Shown here: positions 1 through 7,117 of the stretch, in pieces
Numbering within the stretch: the stretch's first letter is position 1
Layout of the letters: each line of letters begins with the position of its first letter
Origin: Croceicoccus sp.
GTDB lineage: Bacteria > Pseudomonadota > Alphaproteobacteria > Sphingomonadales > Sphingomonadaceae
DNA: 19,608 nt
NCBI GenBank assembly: GCA_029936705.1
Contig: JAPYSD010000012.1
Span: 1-19,608 of the forward strand
Direction of reading: 5' to 3'
Made by a program: the position numbers and the translations under genes
Notes under the pieces: generated by a model
Databases searched by the model: none
What the model was told of the DNA's origin: nothing
What the model saw: the letters and a program-made list of their open reading frames with translations, nothing else

Positions 1-18
1 CGGCAGGGTGACCCCGGC

Positions 19-468
19 ATGAAGCGCGCGTTCAATGTGCTGATATGGCTGGGCGGCATCGGCCTGCTGCTTGCGACCGCCATCGACACGGCGGGCGTGC
101 TGGGCCGCCATCTCGGCCTGCCGTTGCACGGTTCGATCGAACTGATGCAGCCCGCGATCCTGCTGGCGGGCGTCGCGGGGCTGATCGCGTCCACCGTCAT
201 GCGCTCGCACGCCAAGGTGCATATCGTGGTCGACCGGTTGGGCGAACGCGCCCAGCGCCGCGCGCGCCGCTTTGCCGATGGTGCCGCGCTGCTGTTCTTC
301 GCGGGGCTGCTGGTCGGCAGCGCGTGGATCCAGACCGACATGTGGGATAGCCACGAACGCAGCGAATTGCTGGGCGTGCCATGGGCCGCGATGCGGATGC
401 TGGCGACCGCCGGGCTGCTGTTCATCACCTGCCTGCTCGCCTGGCGCATCTCGCGGAGGGAGCCATGA
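19..468 (+). CDS. dctQ: TRAP transporter small permease (DctQ family)
   Basis: This is the small membrane subunit of a tripartite ATP-independent periplasmic (TRAP) transporter, which helps the large permease import an organic anion delivered by a periplasmic binding protein. The 149-residue product has about four hydrophobic segments (near residues 5-25, 42-60, 88-106 and 124-144), the usual DctQ size and topology. Basic stretches follow segment 2 (SHAKVHIVVDRL) and segment 3. The ATG at 19 has an AGGGTGA-like ribosome site about 8 bases upstream. The stop overlaps the ATG of the large permease in an ATGA. The matching solute-binding gene is not adjacent but four genes downstream (6047-7117). 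The substrate cannot be read from the sequence; the downstream CoA-transferases and dehydratase-like genes suggest a carboxylic acid they process. Confidence 0.9.
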   Translation: MKRAFNVLIWLGGIGLLLATAIDTAGVLGRHLGLPLHGSIELMQPAILLAGVAGLIASTVMRSHAKVHIVVDRLGERAQRRARRFADGAALLFFAGLLVGSAWIQTDMWDSHERSELLGVPWAAMRMLATAGLLFITCLLAWRISRREP

Positions 469-1772
469 TCTTCGCCAACGCGGCCACCGGCATGATCGGC
501 GTGGCCCTGCTGTTCGCATTGCTGGTTGCCGGCATGCCCATCGGGGCGGCGCTAGGGCTTGTCGGCTTGGGCGGGATGATGCTGATCCTGGGGATCGAGC
601 CTGCGCTGATCAAGTCAGGCGTGGTCGCGGTCGACACGCTGACACGGTACGAGCTGGGCACGCTGCCGCTGTTCATCCTGATGGCGCAATTGTTCTTTGC
701 CGCCAATGCCAGCCGCGACCTGTTCGACGCCGCCGCGAAGTTCATGGGCCACCGTCGCGGCGGGCTGGCCTATGCCGCGGTCGGCGGCTGCGCGGGGTTC
801 GGCGGGATCAACGGATCCAGCCTGGCTACGGCGGCCACCATCGGCATGGTGGCCCTGCCCGAGATGCGCAAGCGCGGCTATTCCGATGCGCTGGCCACCG
901 GCACCGTCGCGGCGGGCGGCACGCTGGGGCAGATGATCCCGCCTTCGGGCGCGCTGATCGTGTTCGGCATCATCGCCGAACAGTCGATCGGGTCGCTGTT
1001 CACCGCCGCCATCATTCCCGGCATCACGCAAATGCTGTTCTACGCGCTGGTGATCTGGCTGCTGGTGCTGTTCCGGCCTTCCATCGCGCCGCGTAGCGAG
1101 CGTGCCGACTGGGGCGAACGGCTGCGCGCATTGTCGCGCATCATCGACATGCTGCTGCTGATCGCGCTGGTCATCGGCGGCATCGCGCTGGGCTGGATGA
1201 GCCCGACCGAGGCCGCCTCGATCGGCGTGTCGGGCGCGCTGCTAATCGCGCTGCTGCGCCGCCGCCTGTCGCTGCCCATGCTGCAACAGGCGTTCGTGGA
1301 AACCCTGCGCACCAGCGGCATGATCCTGCTGGTGGTGATCGGGGCGCTGGTCTTCTCGGTCTTCGTCAGCATCACCGGGCTGGCCGATGCGCTGGGCACG
1401 CTGGTCACGGCGTTCGACCTGGGCCCGGTCGCCACCCTTCTGCTCGTCGCGCTGCTGCTGCTGCTGCTGGGATCGGTGCTCGACGGGCTGGCGCTTATGC
1501 TGCTGACGACCCCGATCCTGCTGCCCATCGTGCAGCAGGTGGGCATGTCGCCGATCTGGTTCGGCATCTTCATCTGCCGCGCGATGGAGATCGGCTTCGT
1601 CCACCCGCCGCTCGGCATGAACCTCTATGTCATCCAAGGCGTGGCCAAGGACGTGCCGATCACCCGCATCTTCAAGGGCGTGATGCCCTTCCTCCTCAGT
1701 GACCTGCTGCACCTGGTCCTGCTGATCCTGTTTCCCGCCATGGCCCTGTGGCTGCCGACTTTACTGGGATGA
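465..1772 (+). CDS. dctM: TRAP transporter large permease (DctM family)
   Basis: This is the large, transport-catalysing membrane subunit of a TRAP importer, driven by an ion gradient. The 435-residue protein is almost wholly hydrophobic, with about a dozen predicted membrane segments, and has the family length. Family landmarks are visible: the NGSSLATAATIGMVALPEM stretch near residue 120, PPSGALIVFGII followed by an IPG near 165-185, and HPPLGMNLYVIQG near 380. An in-frame start exists at 381, but I choose the ATG at 465 because it is preceded by GCGGAGGGAG and overlaps the DctQ stop as ATGA, and because the longer N-terminus would be an unrelated polar extension. Its own stop overlaps the next start in the same way. 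Together with the genes at 19-468 and 6047-7117 it forms a complete TRAP system. Confidence 0.93.
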   Translation: MIFANAATGMIGVALLFALLVAGMPIGAALGLVGLGGMMLILGIEPALIKSGVVAVDTLTRYELGTLPLFILMAQLFFAANASRDLFDAAAKFMGHRRGGLAYAAVGGCAGFGGINGSSLATAATIGMVALPEMRKRGYSDALATGTVAAGGTLGQMIPPSGALIVFGIIAEQSIGSLFTAAIIPGITQMLFYALVIWLLVLFRPSIAPRSERADWGERLRALSRIIDMLLLIALVIGGIALGWMSPTEAASIGVSGALLIALLRRRLSLPMLQQAFVETLRTSGMILLVVIGALVFSVFVSITGLADALGTLVTAFDLGPVATLLLVALLLLLLGSVLDGLALMLLTTPILLPIVQQVGMSPIWFGIFICRAMEIGFVHPPLGMNLYVIQGVAKDVPITRIFKGVMPFLLSDLLHLVLLILFPAMALWLPTLLG

Positions 1773-2653
1773 AGCCTATGATCGCCTCTGTCGGGCCGAT
1801 GTTGCCCCTGCCCCTGCTGCGCGCGACGGGCCGCTATCGCGGTCCGCTGGCCTGGAATGTCGAGCGGGACATGCCCTTTGCCGAACGCTGGCTGGAATCG
1901 AAGTTCCCGCTGTGGTCCTTCTCCATCCTCGAGGACTGGTCGGCGGGTGCGTTCGACGATCTTGAGATGGTGGTATTCTCGCGCGCGGACGATTCGGCGC
2001 AGCGGCTGTATTACTACGTCTGCGAATTGCAGCGGCGCGGCATCCTGGCGGGTCCGCAGCCGCTGATCTGCGACGTGACGCTGATCCCGCGTCCGCACAG
2101 CCTGAAACACCTTGAGGCGACGCTGGCCACGCTGGCGGAGCGGCTGGAAGTGGGCGAGGACGCGCTGGTTCGCGCGATTGACGATGCGGGTAACGATGCA
2201 GCCCCGCCGGATGCCGGGACCGGGCGCGTGTGCCTGCTGGCCGGAACGCCCCCGCCCGACCGGCGCCTGCACGACGCGGCGGCGCAGGCGGGCTGGCGCG
2301 CGCAGGGCGCCACGCTGGCCGAAAGCTGGAGCGAGATGGCCGCAGTGACGCGGCAGCCGGGCGAAAGCCCGTTCGCCGCGCTTGCCCGCGCCATGCGCGC
2401 CACCACCGCGGGCAGCCGCGGCTTCCTCGACCGCCGCAAGGCATTGGCCCAGGCGGTCAGCCAATCCGGCGCACAAGCCGCGGTGCTATGGTTCACCGAG
2501 GAGGACGAGGCCCGCATCTGGAACCTGCCCGAACAGAAACGCGTGCTGGAGGACATGGGCATCCCCGTCCTCGCGCTCACCCGCCGCGACTGGGCGGCGC
2601 GTGACGGTGCGGGCGCGGAAATCAGCCAGTTCCTGAAGGAGATCGACGCATGA
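1769..2653 (+). CDS. Small subunit of 2-hydroxyacyl-CoA dehydratase/benzoyl-CoA reductase superfamily, lacking cluster cysteines
   Basis: This 294-residue protein resembles the HgdB/FldC/BcrC superfamily, whose members form heterodimers that dehydrate 2-hydroxyacyl-CoA or reduce benzoyl-CoA through a ketyl radical. Recognisable parts are an N-terminal substrate-lobe region, the FSRADDSAQRLYYYVCELQ stretch (residues 70-88) and a C-terminal domain ending in the GIPVLALTRRDW strand typical of the family. It is shorter than usual (relatives are about 370-430 residues). At the three places where relatives carry [4Fe-4S] ligand cysteines I see W49-S50, A73 and TEED. Its only cysteines are C85, C101 and one near 157, at other positions. 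The ATG at 1769 overlaps the DctM stop; an alternative ATG is at 1778. A tandem CoA-transferase gene separates it from its probable partner at 4749-6050. Family membership is fairly secure; the reaction is inferred. Confidence 0.75.
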   Translation: MKPMIASVGPMLPLPLLRATGRYRGPLAWNVERDMPFAERWLESKFPLWSFSILEDWSAGAFDDLEMVVFSRADDSAQRLYYYVCELQRRGILAGPQPLICDVTLIPRPHSLKHLEATLATLAERLEVGEDALVRAIDDAGNDAAPPDAGTGRVCLLAGTPPPDRRLHDAAAQAGWRAQGATLAESWSEMAAVTRQPGESPFAALARAMRATTAGSRGFLDRRKALAQAVSQSGAQAAVLWFTEEDEARIWNLPEQKRVLEDMGIPVLALTRRDWAARDGAGAEISQFLKEIDA

Positions 2654-4752
2654 AACCGCTCGCCGGACACCGCCTTGCCATGCTGGGCGGCATGCAGGAC
2701 CGCCCGCTGGCCCGCTACCTGCTTTCCATGGGCTCAGAGCCTTGCGACCGGGTGGAGGACGCATCCTTCGTGATCGACGACCTCGGCCTCGATGCGACGC
2801 GCGACCTGCCGATCCCCACCAGCGCGGTCCATGTGTCGGTCACGCCGTTCGGTTCGGGCGGCCCGATTTCGGACTGGAAGGCGGGCGAGCTGGTCGCCTC
2901 GGCCATGGGCGGGGCGCTGAGGGTGACGGGCGAACCGGGCCTGCCGCCGGTCAAGGAAGCGCTCGATGCGTGCACGTTTCATGCCGACATGGTGGCGGCT
3001 TGCGGCGCGATGGCGGCACATTATGCGCGCGGAAACGGCGCGTTCGGGCACGGGATGGGCCAGCATGTGGACGTCTCGATCCAGCAGGTCGCGTTCAGCC
3101 GCAATTTCAACGGCGTGCTGGTCTGGCAGTTCGACCGGCGCAAGCTGTCGCGCGTCGGCGGCGCGCTCGCCTATGGCAAGGCCAAAGTGCGCGCGATCTG
3201 GCAATTGGCCGACGGGTGGTGCTTCCACTCGCTGATGACGGGCCGGCTGGGGGCGCCCGCGAACCAGGCCCTCTCCGACTGGATGGACGATGCCGGCATG
3301 CCCAACCCGCTGGCGGGCACCGACTGGCTGTCGTACAATCGCTCTACCCTGCCGGCCGAGACGCGGGCGGTCTGGGAAGCCGCCATCGCGGCCTTTTTCG
3401 CCAGCCGGAGCAAGGCGGAGATCGCGGCCGAGGGCCACCGACGCGGCATCAACGCCTGCGTCGTGAACGAGCCGTCGGACGTGCTGGCCGACCGCCACCT
3501 TGCCGCGCGCGGCTTCTTCGATACGCCCAGCGGCCTGCCCGAACGCTTCGCAACCCTGCGCGAGGGCGAGGCAAAGGCGCTTCCTTCCCCCGCGGTGCAG
3601 ACCGGCGAGCGGCCCGGCCCGCTGGCGGGGGTCAAGGTGCTGGACTTTGCCTGGGCGCTGGTGGGATCGATCACCACCAAGACGCTGGGCGACCTGGGAG
3701 CCACGATCGTCAAGATCGAAAGCCGCACCCGCCCCGACCTTGCCCGCCTGGACGTGCAGGTATCGGCGTCGGAGCACGGCAACCTGGATGACAAGCCGTG
3801 GTTCGCGCATCTCAACAGTTCCAAGCGCAGCCTGTCGCTCGACATGAAGAACCCGCGTGCGCGCGAGATCCTGGACCCGCTGATCGACTGGGCCGACGTG
3901 GTGGTGGAGAATTTCTCCCCCGGCACCATGGCCAAGCTGGGGCTGGACTATGACACGCTGGCCGCGCGCAATCCGGGCATCGTGATGGTGTCGGGCAGCG
4001 TGTTCGGCCAGACCGGGCCGATGGCGCAGGAATGGGGCGTCGACGGCACCGGCGGGGCCTTGTCGGGGCGCACCTACATGACCGGCTATCCCGGCCGCGA
4101 CCCCGTCATTCCCGGTGCGGTGCCCTATGGCGATGTCATCGTGCCCTTCGTCATGGCCGCCAATGTCGCGGCGGGGTTGCAGCACCGGCGCGAAACCGGG
4201 CGCGGCTGCCACGTCGATGCTTCGATGTACGAGATCTGCGTCCAGCAGATGCGCCCCAGCCTGGCCGCCGCGCTGGCGGGAGAGCGGCCGCAGCGCATGG
4301 GCAATGCCGATCCGCAGATGCATTTCCAGGACGTGTTCCCCGCGGCGGGCGACGACCGCTGGGTCGCGATCAGCGCCTTCACCGCAGATGAGTACGACAG
4401 GCTGATCGCCATCACCGGCCCCGACATCGCCGCATGGACCGCCACGCGCGAGGATCGCGCGATCGCGCGCGAGCTTCAGGACGCGGGGTTGGCCTGCGGC
4501 GTAGTGCAGGATGCCGAGGACATGATCGAGCACGACCGCCAGCTGGCCGAGCGCGGCGCGCTGGTCACGCTGGACCATCCGCTGCTGGGCCCGTTCGGCC
4601 ATATCGCCACGCCGATCCGCTTTTCGCAGGACGCCTTCGCCCCCTTTCGCGCGCCGCGCATGGGCGAACATGGCCGCGAGATCGCCCGCGACATCTGCGG
4701 CATCGACGAGGATGCCATCGACGATCTGACCCAGGCCGGAGTGTTCCAATGA
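2650..4752 (+). CDS. Tandem two-domain family III (CaiB/BaiF) CoA-transferase
   Basis: This protein of 700 residues carries two family III CoA-transferase domains, enzymes that move CoA between carboxylic acids through an aspartyl-CoA thioester. Domain 2 (about residues 325-690) is complete: LAGVKVLDFAWALVG, LGDLGATIVKIE, ADVVVENFSPG and the GRGCHVDASM motif. Domain 1 (1-320) keeps the middle and C-terminal parts (TPFGSGGPISDW, GMGQHVDVSI) but has a shortened Rossmann start without the usual glycine-rich nucleotide motif. The putative catalytic Asp is D495 in domain 2 and D113 in domain 1; each lies exactly 28 residues before the VD motif aspartate, as does D169 in the single-domain enzyme encoded at 8106-9260. 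AAGGAG precedes the start by 8 bases, and ATGA overlaps occur at both ends. It sits between the two dehydratase-type subunits, so it probably loads or exchanges CoA on their substrate. Acceptor and donor acids are unknown. Confidence 0.88.
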   Translation: MKPLAGHRLAMLGGMQDRPLARYLLSMGSEPCDRVEDASFVIDDLGLDATRDLPIPTSAVHVSVTPFGSGGPISDWKAGELVASAMGGALRVTGEPGLPPVKEALDACTFHADMVAACGAMAAHYARGNGAFGHGMGQHVDVSIQQVAFSRNFNGVLVWQFDRRKLSRVGGALAYGKAKVRAIWQLADGWCFHSLMTGRLGAPANQALSDWMDDAGMPNPLAGTDWLSYNRSTLPAETRAVWEAAIAAFFASRSKAEIAAEGHRRGINACVVNEPSDVLADRHLAARGFFDTPSGLPERFATLREGEAKALPSPAVQTGERPGPLAGVKVLDFAWALVGSITTKTLGDLGATIVKIESRTRPDLARLDVQVSASEHGNLDDKPWFAHLNSSKRSLSLDMKNPRAREILDPLIDWADVVVENFSPGTMAKLGLDYDTLAARNPGIVMVSGSVFGQTGPMAQEWGVDGTGGALSGRTYMTGYPGRDPVIPGAVPYGDVIVPFVMAANVAAGLQHRRETGRGCHVDASMYEICVQQMRPSLAAALAGERPQRMGNADPQMHFQDVFPAAGDDRWVAISAFTADEYDRLIAITGPDIAAWTATREDRAIARELQDAGLACGVVQDAEDMIEHDRQLAERGALVTLDHPLLGPFGHIATPIRFSQDAFAPFRAPRMGEHGREIARDICGIDEDAIDDLTQAGVFQ

Positions 4753-6050
4753 CCAAAGCGCCCTCAAACACAGGCAGCGGGCAGCGCATGCGCAAGACGC
4801 TGGCCTGCACCGCCGAGGCCGCCGCCTATCAGAAGGCCTATGGCATGGACCTGCGCCGCCGCGTGGTGGACGATGGCGAGCCCTTCGCCATCGTGCAGGC
4901 GGACACCCCGCACGAGATTTTCCACGCGATGGACATCCCGATCATCACCAACCAGTGGTGGTCGGCCTATATCTCGGCCAAGCAGCTGTCGGGCCATTAT
5001 TTCGGCGTGCTCGAGGAAAAGGGCTATCCCGGCAACAGCTGCAAGTATTGCTCGCTGGGGCTGGCGTGCACGCTGGCGAACGATCCGGAAACCGCGGCCT
5101 GGGGCGGATTGCCCCGCCCGACCGTGCTGGTCGCGCGGCTGACCTGCGACTGCATCCAGCATGTCTTTGGCCAATGGGCCGAGGCGATGGATACCGAGTT
5201 CTTCCCGATGGAAGCCCCCGCGTGGGAGCACAAGGACCCGCGCTGGTTCGAACACGCGCTGGACAGCTGGGACGAGGTTTACGGCCCCGCGCGCATCGAC
5301 CTGATGGTCGAGGAAATGCGCGAGCTGATCGCCCTTTTGGAACAGCGCACCGGCCGAAAGTTCGACGAGGACAAGTTCCGTCACCTGATGGAACAGATCA
5401 ACGTGCAGGAAGGCTATATCTGGGAAGCCAACCAAGCGCTGGCCAAGGCGCGCCCCTGCCCCGTGTCGATCGGCGAGCAGATGTCGAACACGATGATCCC
5501 GCAGTGGCACCGCGGATCGGACTGGGCGGTCGCGCATGCGAAGAAGTTCCGCGACGAGGTGCTGGAGCGCATCGCGCAGGGCGAAGGCGCCGCGCAGGAC
5601 GAGCGTGTCCGTCTGATGTGGGTGGGCGCGGGCCTGTGGCACGATCCCGGCTTCTACCAGGCGCTGGAGGAAAGGATCGGCGCGGTCTTCGTGTGGTCGA
5701 TGTACATGCCCTTTGCCGGGCCGCAGTACATTCGCGAACTGAAGGACAGGCCGATGGAAGCGCTGGCCAGCCGGATCTGTTCCATGAACGAGGTGCTGCA
5801 CCTGCCGCCCTGGATGAACGGCTGGATGGGGAACGAGGCGAAGCGCTGCGGCATCGATGCGGCGCTGGTGCTGCTGCCGCCCGACAACCGGCTGTCGCAA
5901 TCGGGCACCAAGATGACCGCGCACACGCTGGAGGAGAACGGCGTACCGGTGCTGATGCTGGATGCCGACATGGTCGATGCCGCCAACTGGGACCATGACC
6001 GCATGGTGGCAATGGTCTGCGACTTCCTGAAGGAGAAGGGCGTCGCATGA
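4749..6050 (+). CDS. Large subunit of 2-hydroxyacyl-CoA dehydratase/benzoyl-CoA reductase superfamily
   Basis: The 433-residue product has the length and layout of HgdA/HgdB/FldB-type subunits: an N-terminal lobe opening with the DTPHEIFHAMDIPIIT stretch (relatives: PPELIYAAG..P), a first cysteine region (C98, C101, C107 in NSCKYCSLGLACT), a second cysteine region (C133 and C135 in LTCDCIQHVF), and a C-terminal Rossmann-like lobe ending GVPVLMLDADMVD. In the family these regions bind a [4Fe-4S] cluster that takes part in radical dehydration of 2-hydroxyacyl-CoA or in ring reduction. The third ligand cysteine expected about 18 residues before the GVP strand is absent here (PPDNR). The start is the ATG at 4749, overlapping the preceding stop; the longer in-frame extension from 4434 lies wholly inside the CoA-transferase gene. 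The partner is the 1769-2653 product. The normal ATPase activator (HgdC/FldI type) is not in the window. Confidence 0.82.
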   Translation: MTKAPSNTGSGQRMRKTLACTAEAAAYQKAYGMDLRRRVVDDGEPFAIVQADTPHEIFHAMDIPIITNQWWSAYISAKQLSGHYFGVLEEKGYPGNSCKYCSLGLACTLANDPETAAWGGLPRPTVLVARLTCDCIQHVFGQWAEAMDTEFFPMEAPAWEHKDPRWFEHALDSWDEVYGPARIDLMVEEMRELIALLEQRTGRKFDEDKFRHLMEQINVQEGYIWEANQALAKARPCPVSIGEQMSNTMIPQWHRGSDWAVAHAKKFRDEVLERIAQGEGAAQDERVRLMWVGAGLWHDPGFYQALEERIGAVFVWSMYMPFAGPQYIRELKDRPMEALASRICSMNEVLHLPPWMNGWMGNEAKRCGIDAALVLLPPDNRLSQSGTKMTAHTLEENGVPVLMLDADMVDAANWDHDRMVAMVCDFLKEKGVA

Positions 6051-7117
6051 TCGCCCTGCGCGCCGCTTTCGGCCATTGGGCCGCCATCATGCTGCTGGCG
6101 CTGGCCGGGCTGCTGGCGGGCTGCGCGCGCCCTGCCCCGCCCGGCGTGACCGTGCTGACCTATGCCAGCCCCTATGGCCCCGGCCACCCGTTCAGCCGCG
6201 CCGACCAGGTCTGGATCGACTGGGTGGAAAAGGAATCGGGCGGCAGCATCCGCATCCGTCCGAACTGGTCGGGTCAGCTGATCTCGTCCGACATGTCGCT
6301 TGAGGAACTGCGCCACGGCGTGGCCGATATCGGGCTGATCACCCCGATCTATTCGCGCGGGGGCACGCATCTGACGCGGATCCAGACCGGCTTCTATTCG
6401 GGCGCGGACACCATGCCCCAGCAGCTCGCGCTATATCGCTGCATGCTGGCTAGCAGCCCGCAATTGCGGGCCGAGACCGCCGGGCTGAAGGTGCTGGCCG
6501 TGCAGGGCGGACCGACCGTGGGCATCGTGACGCGGGGCCGCAAGCTGACCGGCCTGGACGATCTGAAGGGCCTGCGCCTCCGTGCGCCGACCGAGCTGCT
6601 GACGGTGCTGGGCACGCTTGGCGCGGACCCGGTTAACATGCCGATGGGCGAAGTCTATTCCGCGCTGGCCAAGGGCGTGATCGACGGTGTGATCGCGCCC
6701 GCCGACACGTTCCGGTCCTTGCATTTCGCCGAGGTGACGAGCCAGTTCAACACGCTGGTGATCCCGCGCGGCGCCTATCCCGCGCGCGCCATGGGGCTGA
6801 AGCGCTGGGACCGACTGACGCCCGATCAGCAGGCGCTGCTGGAACGCGGTATCGCGGTGTGGGAACAGGCGATGATCACCGAGCTGAAGCGCGCCTGGCA
6901 GCAGGGCTATGACGAGGCGGTGGCGCAGGATGTCGAGATTACCGGCATGTCGCAGGCTGACCAGGACCGTTTCGATGCGCTCTACCTGGCGGATGCGGAA
7001 CGCAATGCGCGGGCGCTGAACCGCTTCGGCATCGACGGCGAGGCCGTGTTCCGCACCGCGCGGCGCAGCGTGCGCGGCGACGGCACGATCGCTTGCGAGG
7101 AAGGGGAGAGACGATGA
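6047..7117 (+). CDS. dctP: TRAP transporter solute-binding lipoprotein (DctP family)
   Basis: This is the extracytoplasmic binding protein of the TRAP importer, which captures the substrate in the periplasm and passes it to the DctQM permease encoded at 19-1772. The 356-residue protein starts with an N-terminal hydrophobic stretch ending in the lipobox LLAGC (C26), so it is probably a lipid-anchored form rather than the freely soluble protein usual in Gram-negatives. Family signs are the GVADIGLITPIY segment, the LKGLRLRAP segment whose R179 corresponds to the arginine that salt-bridges the substrate carboxylate in most DctP proteins, and NMPMGEVYSALAKGVIDGVIAP. The conserved arginine supports a carboxylate ligand. 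ATGA overlaps link it to both neighbours, and an AAGGAG lies before the start. Aromatic or aliphatic ligand cannot be decided. Confidence 0.9.
   Translation: MIALRAAFGHWAAIMLLALAGLLAGCARPAPPGVTVLTYASPYGPGHPFSRADQVWIDWVEKESGGSIRIRPNWSGQLISSDMSLEELRHGVADIGLITPIYSRGGTHLTRIQTGFYSGADTMPQQLALYRCMLASSPQLRAETAGLKVLAVQGGPTVGIVTRGRKLTGLDDLKGLRLRAPTELLTVLGTLGADPVNMPMGEVYSALAKGVIDGVIAPADTFRSLHFAEVTSQFNTLVIPRGAYPARAMGLKRWDRLTPDQQALLERGIAVWEQAMITELKRAWQQGYDEAVAQDVEITGMSQADQDRFDALYLADAERNARALNRFGIDGEAVFRTARRSVRGDGTIACEEGERR

Noticed and set aside
1..18. End of an upstream gene (TGA at 9-11)
   Set aside because: Too few bases to assign a frame or product.
1444..1473. CTG-rich repeat inside the DctM gene
   Set aside because: It encodes a run of leucines in a membrane helix and is explained by coding, not by a tandem repeat element.
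2734..4767. 677-codon - strand open frame opposite the tandem CoA-transferase gene
   Set aside because: The translation is an Arg/His/Gly/Gln-rich shadow without domains, while the + strand frame is a clear CoA-transferase with ATGA junctions.
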